64,000 nucleotides of DNA, taken from assembly GCA_025210295.1 (NCBI GenBank), contig JAOASC010000046.1, positions 307,149 to 371,148 of the forward strand, in the 5' to 3' direction. Below are positions 49,622 through 59,871 of this stretch, one piece after another. The stretch's first letter is position 1, and the number at the start of each line of letters is the position of its first letter. Below the pieces are notes generated by a model. The model saw only the letters and a list, made by a program, of their open reading frames with translations. It had not been told where the DNA came from and made no database searches. A program made the translations under genes and the position numbers. This stretch comes from Flavobacteriales bacterium (lineage in GTDB: Bacteria > Bacteroidota > Bacteroidia > Flavobacteriales_D > Parvicellaceae).

Positions 49622-52393
49622 ATGAAAAATACTCTTTTGATTCTTTTAGGACTCTTCTTTTTTTCTAATGTTGCGTTAACGCAATTAAAAAAACAAGTGA
49701 TTACCCCAGAAGCATACGCTGAATGGAAACATATAGAAGCTCCACAAATTTCAAATTCAGGAACTATTATTTCTTATATCCCAACTCCACAAAAAGGAGA
49801 TCAACAACTCATCATTGAAAATAGAATACTTCATAAAAAAAGAACTATAGCTCGAGGATATCAAGCTACAGTTTCCTCCAATGAAAAATGGGTTACTTTT
49901 AAAATTAAAAATTATTACGACTCCATACGTTCTTTAAAAATCAAGAAAACTCCTAAAAAGAAATGGCCTAAGGATACGTTAGGTATTTATCTTCCTCATC
50001 AAGATTCTATCATTTATTTTTCTAAAGTTGAATCCTATAAAACAGCTAAAGAAGCGGACGGAAATTGGATTGGAATATTGCGTACTCAAAATTTTAAACA
50101 GGGAGCAAAAAGAAAAAAGAAAAAAAGAAAAAAAGCCCCTAAAGCAACTGGAAAAACGCTCTCTATATACAACCCTACAATTGGAACACTAAAACACATT
50201 GCCAACATTCAAGAGTACACTATTAATGAAAATGGAGACTCGTTTTTTTGGTCGAAAAAACTTTGTTTTAATGACACGTTAGACTCCACTTATGTGTATA
50301 AGTACAATACTTCTAATGATTCTGAAACCCTTATCAGTAGTCAAAGGGGGACCATTAAAAAATTAGTTAGTTCACCTGATGCAGATCAACTGAGTTACTT
50401 ATTTTCTTCGGACACCACCAATGAAAAAGCTTACGAAATTCATTATTGGAATTCAACCCTTGAAAAAGCGGTTCCAATCACTAAAATAAATGAGGGTATT
50501 CTATCTGATCAGCTATCAGTTAGTGCCCATTATTCTCCTTATTTCTCTGAAAATGGGAATTATCTTTTTTTTAAAATTGGTAAACGACCAAAAGTTAAGC
50601 AAAAAGATACCCTAACAACTGACGAAAAATATCGTCTAGATTTATGGAGTTGGACAGACGACCGTCTTCAGCCTCAACAATTGAGCAGTTTAAAAAGAGA
50701 TCAAAAAAAAGCTGATTTATTTGTTTTTCATACCAACAATCAATCAACGGTAAAAGTAACTGATAGCACATTGAAACTTCAGCAACTTTCCAAAAAACAC
50801 AATGAGAAATATCTTTTAGCAAGATCCCAAACACCATATCTAAAAGAAATGACATGGGATGGCTGGTATTATGATTATTACAGAATTTCAGTCGAAACGG
50901 GTGAAAAAACATTATTAATTGAACACCAAAATGACCAAGTAAAGCTATCTCCTTCTGGTCAATCAATAGCCTATTACTCTCAACAAGATTCAGCATGGTA
51001 TCATCTTTCTATTAGCGATAAAACTAGAAAAAAATTAACTTCAGGTAAGCATTTCCACAATCAATATCATGATATACCTGGAACTTCAGGATCGGCTGGT
51101 TCTTTGTATTGGAGCCAAGATGAACAATATGTATTTATTGGAGGGCAATATGACTATTGGCTCATTTCCATTGATAATTTAGCTTCTCAGCGGTTAACTT
51201 CTGGCTACAAGAGCCAAACTGTATATCGTTATTGGAAGACCACTAAAGAAGAGGAACAATTTATAAATTTATCTGATCCTATTTATTTTAAGACCTACAA
51301 TGAAAACACTAAAAAACAAGGAATTGCTCGATTCGCCAAAAATGAAATACGACAACTTTTTAACCATGATAAAAAAATCATCTTTTTAGAAAAATCCAAA
51401 AATAGCGAACAAGTGCTCATGAGAGCTTCTTCATTTACTCTTTATCCTGACCTTACGCTAACGGACTTAAGTTTCTCTCATTTTGAGCAGATCTCTAATG
51501 TCAATCCTCAACAAGAAAAATACAAATGGGGAACAGTTGAGCTGGTTTCTTGGAAAAGCTACCACCAAGCCGATTCTTTATCAGGGTTATTGTATAAACC
51601 TGAAGGTTTTGATCCTTCTAAAACCTATCCAATGATTGTTTATTTTTATGAACGTAACAGTCATAACTTACATCGCTATTATGCCCCCAAGCCAACAGCT
51701 TCGATTGTATATCCAACAGAATATGTAAGCAACGACTACCTTGTGTTTATTCCTGATGTAAAATATGAAATAGGAGAACCGGCGCAAGGTGCCTACGATT
51801 GTATCGTGAGTGGAACTGAAGCATTGGTCAAAAGGTTTCCATACATCAATAGTGAAAGAATAGGATTACAAGGGCAAAGTTGGGGTGGTTATCAAACTGC
51901 TCAACTCATCACAATGACCAATCGCTACAGGTGTGCAATGGCTGGTGCTCCTGTGAGCAATATGTTTAGTGCTTATGGTGGTATTCGTTGGACAAGTGGT
52001 CTAAACAGAGCTTTTCAGTATGAGCGAGGACAAAGTAGAATTGGACAAACGATTTGGGATGCTCCAGACTTGTATATCAAAAACTCTCCTTTATTTCATT
52101 TACCCAAGGTTAATACTCCTCTTTTAATCATGCATAACGATGGAGATGGGGCTGTTCCTTGGTATCAGGGAATTGAACTTTTTAATGGACTAAGGCGTCT
52201 ACAAAAACCGGTATGGATGTTAAACTACAACGACGATGCACACAACCTAAAAAGAAGGGCCAATAAAGTAGACTTAAGCATTCGTATGAAAGCATTTTTT
52301 GACTATTATTTACAAGATAAAGAAGCCCCTGAATGGATGCAAACGGGCCGCAAAGCATTACTTAAAAATGAAGAGAACTTCCACCCTTATTAA
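49622..52393 (+). CDS. Secreted S9-family (prolyl oligopeptidase-type) serine peptidase
   Basis: 923 residues with a signal peptide (MKNTLLILLGLFFFSNVAL). An N-terminal beta-propeller-like region precedes the C-terminal alpha/beta hydrolase. The catalytic triad is visible: Ser753 in GQSWGGY, Asp842 in DGDGAVPW, His874 in DDAHNL. A very lysine-rich segment (about 160-178) is unusual. Likely a periplasmic or surface exopeptidase feeding on peptides, which fits the peptide-binding lipoprotein gene downstream. Confidence 0.9.
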   Translation: MKNTLLILLGLFFFSNVALTQLKKQVITPEAYAEWKHIEAPQISNSGTIISYIPTPQKGDQQLIIENRILHKKRTIARGYQATVSSNEKWVTFKIKNYYDSIRSLKIKKTPKKKWPKDTLGIYLPHQDSIIYFSKVESYKTAKEADGNWIGILRTQNFKQGAKRKKKKRKKAPKATGKTLSIYNPTIGTLKHIANIQEYTINENGDSFFWSKKLCFNDTLDSTYVYKYNTSNDSETLISSQRGTIKKLVSSPDADQLSYLFSSDTTNEKAYEIHYWNSTLEKAVPITKINEGILSDQLSVSAHYSPYFSENGNYLFFKIGKRPKVKQKDTLTTDEKYRLDLWSWTDDRLQPQQLSSLKRDQKKADLFVFHTNNQSTVKVTDSTLKLQQLSKKHNEKYLLARSQTPYLKEMTWDGWYYDYYRISVETGEKTLLIEHQNDQVKLSPSGQSIAYYSQQDSAWYHLSISDKTRKKLTSGKHFHNQYHDIPGTSGSAGSLYWSQDEQYVFIGGQYDYWLISIDNLASQRLTSGYKSQTVYRYWKTTKEEEQFINLSDPIYFKTYNENTKKQGIARFAKNEIRQLFNHDKKIIFLEKSKNSEQVLMRASSFTLYPDLTLTDLSFSHFEQISNVNPQQEKYKWGTVELVSWKSYHQADSLSGLLYKPEGFDPSKTYPMIVYFYERNSHNLHRYYAPKPTASIVYPTEYVSNDYLVFIPDVKYEIGEPAQGAYDCIVSGTEALVKRFPYINSERIGLQGQSWGGYQTAQLITMTNRYRCAMAGAPVSNMFSAYGGIRWTSGLNRAFQYERGQSRIGQTIWDAPDLYIKNSPLFHLPKVNTPLLIMHNDGDGAVPWYQGIELFNGLRRLQKPVWMLNYNDDAHNLKRRANKVDLSIRMKAFFDYYLQDKEAPEWMQTGRKALLKNEENFHPY

Positions 52394-52442
52394 GGTGATC
52401 TTTAACCATTTTTTTGATAAAACATCTCAAAAGTGAATAAAG

Positions 52443-52471
52443 TTGATTTAAGAAGTAGAATTCTAACTTTG
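52443..52471 (+). promoter_or_regulatory. Promoter of the peptide-binding lipoprotein gene
   Basis: TTG (52443-52445), 18 bases, TAACTTTG (52464-52471), followed by a 60 bp leader to the ATG at 52532. Confidence 0.65.
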
Positions 52472-52531
52472 TAATGTCAAATTTTGTCCGTATTCTTGTA
52501 GTTAGACTCTAAATTTTAGATCGATCTTTTT

Positions 52532-54310
52532 ATGAGAAGTTTTATTTATATATTTTTTGCCATTTTTGCCATTACGAGTTGTGGTGGTGAGGAAACAGTA
52601 GAAGATACTTCAACAAAAGGAAAATCTAGGCAGGTCAAAGGTTCTAAAGTAAAATATGGAGGTACTTTACATTTGGCCGAATCTGAAAAAAACACGTCTT
52701 TATTTCCAGCTGAAGTTATAGATGCTACATCTACTAAAATTGTTTCCCAAATACACAATGGCTTAGTTCGTTTTGATGGGAATGACTTATCTGTTTTACC
52801 TGCTATTGCTAAAGACTGGAATATTAGCGACTCGCAATTGGAATATACTTTTTACTTAAGACAAAATGTTTTCTTTCACGATGACCCGTGTTTTAATGAG
52901 GGGAAAGGGAGAAAAGTTTCAGCGCAAGATGTCAAATATTCGTTTGAATTGCTCTCTCAACCTGAGTTTTCTTTAAATTTTAATGCTTTATTGAAAGATA
53001 AATTAAAAGGGGCTTCTGAATTTTATGAAGGCCAAGCTGATCAAATAAGCGGAATCAAAATCATTAACGATTCTACCGTTACATTGACACTGACCAATCC
53101 AAACAACTCATTTATATACGGTTTAGCACACGTTTCAACATCTATCATTGCAAAAGAGGCTTTTGAGAAATATGGAAAGGCAATGAAAGTTGGTACAGGT
53201 CCATTTTTATATAACGAACCTGTTGATGGACAGAAAGACATCTACCTGACTTTTAATCCTAATTTTTATTTAATGGATGAAGAAGGAAATCAATTGCCAT
53301 ATTTAGATACCGTTCACTTCCATTTTGAGTCATCAAAAATTAAGGAATTGGAACTTTTTAGAAAAGGAAAGCTTTCAATTATCCATGGGTTACCAGGATC
53401 TAAAATAGCATCAGTGATCTCTGAAGACATTGCCAACTTTAATCAAATTCCACCTAAAACCATTTTGGATCGTAAACCAGAAATGGGGGTTAACTACTAT
53501 GAGTTTAATTTGACAAGACTTCCTTTTAGCAATAAAAAAGTAAGACAAGCTTTTTGTTATGCTATTGATAAAAGTAAAATATCTACTAATATCTTAAAGG
53601 GTCAAGGAAATATTGCTAAACATGGAATAACACCTAAAATCCCAACATTTAGTAGTTATGACTACAACATACTGGAAGGTTATACTTATAATCCTGAAAG
53701 GGCTAAAAAACTCCTTGCTGAAGCGGGGTATCCTAATGGAAAAAACTTTCCATATACCAGACTAGAAGTTAATAATGATGGTGGTATGCATCGTTTAGTT
53801 GCCAACGAAATTGTTAATCAAATAAAAAGCACACTAGGCATTAATATTGAATTAGATCAAGTTTCATTTAAAGATAAAATAGAACATTCTAAATATGCAA
53901 AAGCTGAAATATTTAGATCTGGTTGGGTTGCAGATTTTCCATCTCCAGAATCATTTCTAATACTTTGTTATGGTAAAAATGTTCCTCAAAGTTTAGAAGA
54001 GCCCTCTCACCCTAATACTATGAGATATGTGAATCCTGTTTTTGATTCTTTATTTCATCTAGGATCTGTAGCAAAAAGCAAAAAAGAAAGCTATGACTAT
54101 TTTGTACAAGCTGAAAAGATATTAATAGAAGATGCTCCATTAATGCCTTTATGGTACAATGAAGATTATTATTTACGAAAGTCAGAAATTAGAAATTTCA
54201 AGTATAACCCAATGGAATACTATGATTTAGCTGAAGTTTATATCAAAACTTTAACAAAAGAAGAAGTTTTGGAAAATAGAAAAAAAGCAGCACATCAAGA
54301 AGGGCTATAG
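52532..54310 (+). CDS. ABC transporter substrate-binding lipoprotein (SBP_bac_5, peptide type)
   Basis: 592 residues. Lipoprotein signal with lipobox ITSC (Cys17). The body is the family 5 solute-binding fold of Opp/Dpp proteins: LVRFDGNDLSVLPAIAKDW, TFYLRQNVFFHDDP, VRQAFCYAIDKSKI. It should capture oligopeptides at the membrane for an Opp-type permease, but no permease genes are in the window. The S9 peptidase gene upstream is functionally compatible. Its 3' end overlaps the convergent CPBP gene by 16 bp. Confidence 0.88.
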   Translation: MRSFIYIFFAIFAITSCGGEETVEDTSTKGKSRQVKGSKVKYGGTLHLAESEKNTSLFPAEVIDATSTKIVSQIHNGLVRFDGNDLSVLPAIAKDWNISDSQLEYTFYLRQNVFFHDDPCFNEGKGRKVSAQDVKYSFELLSQPEFSLNFNALLKDKLKGASEFYEGQADQISGIKIINDSTVTLTLTNPNNSFIYGLAHVSTSIIAKEAFEKYGKAMKVGTGPFLYNEPVDGQKDIYLTFNPNFYLMDEEGNQLPYLDTVHFHFESSKIKELELFRKGKLSIIHGLPGSKIASVISEDIANFNQIPPKTILDRKPEMGVNYYEFNLTRLPFSNKKVRQAFCYAIDKSKISTNILKGQGNIAKHGITPKIPTFSSYDYNILEGYTYNPERAKKLLAEAGYPNGKNFPYTRLEVNNDGGMHRLVANEIVNQIKSTLGINIELDQVSFKDKIEHSKYAKAEIFRSGWVADFPSPESFLILCYGKNVPQSLEEPSHPNTMRYVNPVFDSLFHLGSVAKSKKESYDYFVQAEKILIEDAPLMPLWYNEDYYLRKSEIRNFKYNPMEYYDLAEVYIKTLTKEEVLENRKKAAHQEGL

Positions 54311-54852
54311 CTATTTTTTGTTTGATACAGTAATACAAAGTCTATCAAAGCATGAGCTGTTATTGCTGCTGTTAATCCCAGTTTATTCGACATTACCCCA
54401 ATTCCTATTATTACTAAAGTCATATACAATCCATAAATTGAAATTCTCCAATTTTTAGGATTTAAATATCCATGAATTGCAACAAATAAAATGGAGGTTA
54501 GTAGAATCCCTAAATAGCCTTGTAGAATCCCCCTAAAAAATATTTCCTCCCCTATTCCAGCGCATAAGCTAATGAAGGTAATGGTAAAGAAGTTAAGAGT
54601 CTCTCCATTAAAGATTGCGGTATATTTAGCTAATTCTGGTTTTAACAATGGTAACTGCATTACTCTCCAACCTATAAGAGCTACTGCTGTGCCATATATT
54701 GCTCCTACTCCTATTTGAAGCAGCATGTTATAATCTGATTTGAAAAGCGAAAAAAAACTACTCTCTACAGTAAAGTAATGAATAATAAATGCTATAGCTG
54801 TAAAGCCCAATAGTGTGACTAGACCTAATATTAATAATTTCTTTTTAGTCAT
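54295..54852 (-). CDS. CPBP-family intramembrane metalloprotease (Abi/CAAX type)
   Basis: 185 residues with about five membrane helices. The active-site motifs are present: EEIFFR (Glu-Glu-x3-Arg), FVAIHG, and HALIDF near the C-terminus. Members cleave prenylated or other membrane proteins, or confer bacteriocin self-immunity. No bacteriocin gene is visible nearby. It overlaps the convergent solute-binding gene by 16 bp, so a shared terminator is unlikely. It lies downstream of the terminator of the lipoprotein gene. Confidence 0.85.
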   Translation of the reverse strand: MTKKKLLILGLVTLLGFTAIAFIIHYFTVESSFFSLFKSDYNMLLQIGVGAIYGTAVALIGWRVMQLPLLKPELAKYTAIFNGETLNFFTITFISLCAGIGEEIFFRGILQGYLGILLTSILFVAIHGYLNPKNWRISIYGLYMTLVIIGIGVMSNKLGLTAAITAHALIDFVLLYQTKNSYSPS

Positions 54853-54854
54853 GA

Positions 54855-54884
54855 CAAAAAAAAGCGGCTATTAAAAGCCGCTTT
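54855..54884 (-). terminator. Terminator of the small lipoprotein gene
   Basis: AAAGCGGCT/AGCCGCTTT arms (54861-54869, 54876-54884) followed on the minus strand by a T run. It lies 28 bp after the stop at 54912. Confidence 0.85.
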
Positions 54885-54911
54885 ATCAGTTATCTAAAAT
54901 TTTATTGATTA

Positions 54912-55151
54912 CTATTCTTCAATATCATCTTCATTTTCTGGATCTGTAATTGTGATATTTACATCGACAATATCGTCTTCATTTTCTGGATCCGTTATCA
55001 TTACATCATCACCAACTGGTGTTTGATTATAAGACTTTTCTTCTTGCGTTGTTAATGGAGTATTTTTTTTCTCCAACGGAGCATACTTTGTACAACTCCC
55101 CAGAGCAAATACAAACAAAAAGAATAATGATATTTTAATAATTAGTTTCAC
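54912..55151 (-). CDS. Small lipoprotein with repeated acidic motif
   Basis: 79 residues. Lipoprotein signal (LFFLFVFALGSC, lipobox Cys20). The acidic tail contains ITDPENEDDI twice, separated by VDVNIT. No family recognised. The repeated DPENEDD block could bind calcium, though this is speculation. It is a single-gene unit with its own terminator, 57 bp downstream of the sensor kinase gene on the same strand. Confidence 0.75.
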   Translation of the reverse strand: MKLIIKISLFFLFVFALGSCTKYAPLEKKNTPLTTQEEKSYNQTPVGDDVMITDPENEDDIVDVNITITDPENEDDIEE

Positions 55152-55208
55152 TACAGTACAAAATTAAAGCATTTTTACTAAGAATTCAAAATTATTAACG
55201 TTTAAATT

Positions 55209-58208
55209 TTAAAAAAGTTTCTCTTTTTCTCTTTTTATTGTTATTTCTACACGAGTTCCTAGTATTTCTTTTTGATCATTTTCTAATTGATAAGGCCCTT
55301 TGATATTAAACTCTTGATTCGTTGTTTTTTTCAGAATTTCTAATCTTCCTGAAGTAATTAGCATTCCTTTAGAAGCGTGTCCATCTTTGTTCTTATTCTC
55401 CAAACTTTTATCTATTCCTAGACCATTATCTTCAATAACAATAAAAATATCTTTATTCTCTTTAACAGATAAATTAATCTGAATTTTCCCTTTACGTTTT
55501 AGGGGTAAAATTCCATGCCAAATACTATTTTCTACATAAGGTTGTAAAAACATAGGTGGCACCTCAATCATATCAGAATCAATTGCAGGACTGAGGTTGA
55601 TTTCATAGCTAAATTTACTTTGAAAACGCATATTTTCTAACGACAAATAAAGTGCTAGGCGTTCCAATTCATCAGAAAGAGAGACCAGGTTATTTCCTGA
55701 AACTGAACTATCTAAGTTCTTCCGAATCAATTTTGCAAAATTGGTTAAATATTTATTAGCTGATATCCGATCTTTTGTATTGATATAATATTGTATGGAA
55801 TTTAATGAGTTAAAGATAAAATGTCTGTTCATACTAGCATTTAATGTTTGCTGTTCAAGAGCTAAAAGTTTTGATTTATAGTATAACTTTTGGGTCAATG
55901 CTTTTCGTTTGCTCACCCGTTGTTGCCATTTCCAAATAATTCCTCCAATCAAAATCATCAGCACAAACAATAACATAAAAAACCACCAAGAAAGAAAAAA
56001 AGGTTTCTTGATTACAAAAGAAAAACTAGCTGGTTTACTCCAATTAAACCCATCGTTTGTTGCTTTTACTTTAAAAGTAAAAGCGCCATGAGGCAAATTG
56101 GTATAGGTAATTGATTGTTGTGTGACTATTGGAGACCATTCAGAATCAAACCCTTCTAGTTTTACACTATATCTCAGCTCCTTATTTTGTTTTATTGAAA
56201 TTCCTTTATAAAAAAACGTAAAATAATTCTTTTTATAGCCAACAGATAAATTAACGGGTAAGTTGGTATTTTCATTAATTGAGTTAGTATGTTTTTTCCA
56301 ATCTGTATCTTTCAAGAATAATTGAACCTTATCAATTTTAATGGTAGGTAATACTTTTGCTTGTCTTTCTCGTTTTCGTTTATACCTAACTACACCTTTA
56401 CTGGTACCCATCCATAAAAAGCCGCGCTTATCCTTATAAAAAGCATTTAAGTTAGTTTCAATACTAGGAAGTCCATTCGTTGTCGAGTAGTGGTGAATTG
56501 CACTTTTATCTGTTTGAAATAGATCAGGGGTTCGCAGTTCAAAAATACCATAATTTGTTCCTACCCATACGAAATTAGAATCTTCTATTCCAATAAAGTT
56601 GATGTTGTTAGCACTAAATGACTCATGTAACTCAATTCGTTTTAAGTCGCCTTTATAATATGCATATAGTCCATTTCCTGTACCTATTAGCAATAAGTCG
56701 TCATTTACCTTTTTTAACGAATAAACTATTTTATTTTGTAAAGACTCATTAAAATCAAGGGCTTTAATGCTATCTCCATCTACTTCAAAAACACCAGATG
56801 AAGTTCCTAACCAAATATTATTTGTTAATGAATTTTCGATGGTTCTGACGTTTTTAGCTGGGAAGTTTTCTTTGTATTTATAAACTTTATGCACTTCCCC
56901 CATACCTACTTTAGTTACGCCTTTAGAAGTTCCTACCCAAATCGTATTAAACTCATCTTTTTTTATTGCTAAGATTTTATTTGATGGCAACCAATCGACA
57001 TTCTTAAATGTCGTCAACTTATTATCTTTTAGAATTGATAAACCATTCGCTGTTCCAAACCATAAAGAAGAATCCAGATAAGTTAGAGAAGCCCATATTG
57101 TATTATCTCCTATTCCATCTTTTTGATTGATGATTTCAATTTTATTATCATAAAATTTATTCACTCCTCCACCATAAGTAGAGAAGTAGATATTATTTTG
57201 AACATCCTCTGAAATAGATAGAATATAATCGCTACTCAAACCATCAAGCTTTGAGTAACTAACTAACTCATCACTCGTAAAACGTATAATTCCTCCTCCA
57301 TCTGTCCCTAACCAAATATTTCCCTCTCGATCTTCAATAATATTTTTTACTCTATCGTTGATCAATCCGTTTTTAACGGTAAAGTGTTTGACTTCCTGAT
57401 CTTCCAACAAAAAAGCTCCTGAATTGGTACTAATCCAAAGTCTGTTTTGTTGATCATTATAAATATGATTTATTGTTCCAAAATTCTTACTAAATGGAAT
57501 GTTTGTTATTTGTTGATTATCCAATGCAAAAATTCCATTGCTTTGAGTAGAATAAATAATTTCGCCATCTTTGGCTTGACTAAAACTAGTTACACTATAA
57601 TGATAGTTCTGAGTAGAATCTGAATTCCACAAATCATCTTTAAAAAAGCCAAGAATATTTGTTCCACCAGCCCATACTGTTCCATTATTATCACAAAAGA
57701 TGGTTTTTACTAAGTTCTTTTGATCTAGAGAATAATGGACAATTTCGGTGAGGTTTAATTGGTTTTCTATCACTGGAATTTTATAAACCCCTTTTCCTTT
57801 TATTGCTAACCATAAACTATTACTTTGATCAAACGTAAAACTTGCTATACCTCTACCTTGAGCTATAGACATTAAATCCCAAGAAACTACTTTCTTGTTT
57901 TTTACACATGTTATTCCATATTGAGAAGCAATCCATACACTTTCATTATGGACTACGATTTCTTTTACAGTGTTATCTATCAACCCATTTTCTGTAGAAA
58001 AATTCACAAAACTTTCTCCATCAAATCGACTGACTCCTCCTGCAGTACCTACCCAAACATAACCTTCAGTATCTGATTCAAGGTCAAATACCTGTGTTTG
58101 AGCTAAACCATCCTCTACAGAATAATTAATAAAACTGTATTGCTGAGCAATGACAGAAATTTTAGCAAACAGAAGAAGTAGAAATATTTTTAGTAATCGA
58201 TTCACCAA
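55209..58208 (-). CDS. Reg_prop/Y_Y_Y sensor histidine kinase of the LytS type
   Basis: 999 residues. Signal peptide, then a large periplasmic sensor of about a dozen Reg_prop repeats (patterns such as NIWLGTDGGGI, LWFGTANGLS, VWVGTSKGVT) forming beta-propellers to about 620, a Y_Y_Y domain (about 640-735), one membrane helix (WWFFMLLFVLMILIGGIIW), and a His_kinase domain with the phospho-acceptor His in MNRHFIFNSLNS, then a HATPase with NGLGID. This is the LytS-type two-component kinase. No LytTR regulator gene adjoins it in the window, so its partner must be elsewhere. Confidence 0.93.
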   Translation of the reverse strand: MVNRLLKIFLLLLFAKISVIAQQYSFINYSVEDGLAQTQVFDLESDTEGYVWVGTAGGVSRFDGESFVNFSTENGLIDNTVKEIVVHNESVWIASQYGITCVKNKKVVSWDLMSIAQGRGIASFTFDQSNSLWLAIKGKGVYKIPVIENQLNLTEIVHYSLDQKNLVKTIFCDNNGTVWAGGTNILGFFKDDLWNSDSTQNYHYSVTSFSQAKDGEIIYSTQSNGIFALDNQQITNIPFSKNFGTINHIYNDQQNRLWISTNSGAFLLEDQEVKHFTVKNGLINDRVKNIIEDREGNIWLGTDGGGIIRFTSDELVSYSKLDGLSSDYILSISEDVQNNIYFSTYGGGVNKFYDNKIEIINQKDGIGDNTIWASLTYLDSSLWFGTANGLSILKDNKLTTFKNVDWLPSNKILAIKKDEFNTIWVGTSKGVTKVGMGEVHKVYKYKENFPAKNVRTIENSLTNNIWLGTSSGVFEVDGDSIKALDFNESLQNKIVYSLKKVNDDLLLIGTGNGLYAYYKGDLKRIELHESFSANNINFIGIEDSNFVWVGTNYGIFELRTPDLFQTDKSAIHHYSTTNGLPSIETNLNAFYKDKRGFLWMGTSKGVVRYKRKRERQAKVLPTIKIDKVQLFLKDTDWKKHTNSINENTNLPVNLSVGYKKNYFTFFYKGISIKQNKELRYSVKLEGFDSEWSPIVTQQSITYTNLPHGAFTFKVKATNDGFNWSKPASFSFVIKKPFFLSWWFFMLLFVLMILIGGIIWKWQQRVSKRKALTQKLYYKSKLLALEQQTLNASMNRHFIFNSLNSIQYYINTKDRISANKYLTNFAKLIRKNLDSSVSGNNLVSLSDELERLALYLSLENMRFQSKFSYEINLSPAIDSDMIEVPPMFLQPYVENSIWHGILPLKRKGKIQINLSVKENKDIFIVIEDNGLGIDKSLENKNKDGHASKGMLITSGRLEILKKTTNQEFNIKGPYQLENDQKEILGTRVEITIKREKEKLF

Positions 58209-58326
58209 TAGTTTTTTATTAGATGCATTAAAGATAAGAATAACTATTAGTTAAGATAAAAAGACGATAAAATATTCATTCAAATCTTTTTTATTATTTT
58301 AGCAAAAACTCTAAAAAAATTAAACA

Positions 58327-58554
58327 ATGAAAAACTTATTTATCGGATTAGGTGTTATCGCAATGTTTGGATTTACATCTTGTAAAAAGTATTATACTTG
58401 TGAGTGTACTACAACAACAAACGGAGTAACGACAGTATCATCAAGTACTTCTGAAGAAAAAATGACTAAAAGTGATGCTAAAGCACAATGTGAGAGTAGT
58501 GTTTCTACATCTGCAGGAGGGGCTTCTGCATCAGTGAGTTGTGAGTTAAAATAA
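58327..58554 (+). CDS. Small secreted lipoprotein
   Basis: 75 residues with lipobox FTSC (Cys19) followed by KKYYTCECTTTTNG. Extremely Ser/Thr-rich with three further Cys residues. Looks like the small surface lipoproteins common in Flavobacteria, for which no function is known. It is divergent from the sensor kinase gene. Confidence 0.75.
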   Translation: MKNLFIGLGVIAMFGFTSCKKYYTCECTTTTNGVTTVSSSTSEEKMTKSDAKAQCESSVSTSAGGASASVSCELK

Positions 58555-58571
58555 CAACATGCTACTAATAG

Positions 58572-58608
58572 AAAAAGGGTAATGAAGAATTTTCATTACC
58601 CTTTTTTT
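58572..58608. terminator. Bidirectional terminator between lipoprotein and gcdH
   Basis: AAAAAGGGTAATGAA/TTCATTACCCTTTTT, perfect 15-base arms with a five-base loop, with T tracts on both strands. It serves the plus-strand lipoprotein and the minus-strand acyl-CoA dehydrogenase. Confidence 0.9.
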
Positions 58609-58628
58609 ATGTCTCTATTTGAGTTAAT

Positions 58629-59807
58629 TTATTTAAATGCTGGAATTCCTGTAATATCCATACCTGTAATTAATAAATGAATATCGTGTGTACCTTCATA
58701 AGTAACTACAGACTCTAGATTAGCCATATGACGCATGATCGAATACTCATTGGTAATTCCCATTGCTCCATGTATTTGACGAGCTTCTCTAGCTATTTTT
58801 AAGGCCATGTCAACGTTATTACGCTTCGCCATAGATATTTGGGCTGATGTAGCTTTTCCATCGTTTCTAAGTTGCCCTAATCTAAAAGTTAACAATTGAG
58901 CTTTTGTAATTTCGGTAATCATTTCCGCCAGCTTCTTTTGAATTAGTTGAAAACTTGCAATTGGCTTATCAAACTGAATACGTTCTTTAGCATATCTTAA
59001 AGCTGAATCATAACAATCTAAAGCTGCTCCAATAGCTCCCCAAGCAATTCCATATCTAGCACTGTCTAGACATTGTAAAGGAGCACCTAAACCATCTTTA
59101 TTTGGTAAAATATTCTCTTTAGGAACTTTTACATTATTAAAGATTAATTCTCCAGTTGCAGAAGCTCTTAAAGATAGTTTACCGTGCATTTCAGGAGTTT
59201 CAAACCCTTCCATTCCTCTCTCTACTACCATTCCTTTAATTCTTCCTTCTTCATTTTTTGCCCATACTACTGCAAGATCAGCAAAAGGAGCGTTTGAAAT
59301 CCACATTTTAGCTCCATTTAGTAGGTAATGGTCTCCCATATCTTTAATAGTCGACAACATTCCTCCAGGGTTTGATCCATGGTCTGGTTCAGTTAAACCA
59401 AAGCATCCTATAAATTCTCCTGTTGCTAATTTTGGCAAATATTTTTGTTTTTGTTCCTCAGAACCAAATTTCCAAATTGGATACATTACTAAAGAACTTT
59501 GTACAGAAGATGTAGACCTTAAACCAGAATCACATCTTTCTAACTCTTGCATAATTAAACCATAAGCTATTTGGTCTAATCCTGCTCCTCCATACTCAGC
59601 AGGAATATATGGTCCAAAACCTCCTATTTCTCCTAGTCCAGGAATAATTTGTTTAGGAAAATCTGCTCTCTCGTAATAATCTTCGATAATTGGGCTAACT
59701 TCTTTTTTAACCCATGCACGAGCTGAATCTCTAATTAATTTATGCTCATCTGATAATAAATCATCCATTAAATAGTAATCATGTGCTTCGTATCTATCTG
59801 TACTCAT
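58629..59807 (-). CDS. gcdH: Glutaryl-CoA dehydrogenase
   Basis: 392 residues, FAD-dependent. Oxidises and decarboxylates glutaryl-CoA to crotonyl-CoA in lysine and tryptophan degradation. The catalytic base Glu371 lies in VTYEGTHDIH, which is the GcdH-type C-terminal motif, and SSVQSSLVMYPI and GCFGLTEPDHGSNPGGM fit GcdH rather than a general acyl-CoA dehydrogenase. Arg within the substrate pocket region (GLRSTSSVQ) is consistent. Single gene, ended by the shared terminator at 58572. Confidence 0.9.
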   Translation of the reverse strand: MSTDRYEAHDYYLMDDLLSDEHKLIRDSARAWVKKEVSPIIEDYYERADFPKQIIPGLGEIGGFGPYIPAEYGGAGLDQIAYGLIMQELERCDSGLRSTSSVQSSLVMYPIWKFGSEEQKQKYLPKLATGEFIGCFGLTEPDHGSNPGGMLSTIKDMGDHYLLNGAKMWISNAPFADLAVVWAKNEEGRIKGMVVERGMEGFETPEMHGKLSLRASATGELIFNNVKVPKENILPNKDGLGAPLQCLDSARYGIAWGAIGAALDCYDSALRYAKERIQFDKPIASFQLIQKKLAEMITEITKAQLLTFRLGQLRNDGKATSAQISMAKRNNVDMALKIAREARQIHGAMGITNEYSIMRHMANLESVVTYEGTHDIHLLITGMDITGIPAFK

Positions 59808-59871
59808 ATTATTTATAGTTTTAGTTGTTCAAAATTAATATTTTTATCGCTTTATGACAAAGCTTATCCTC

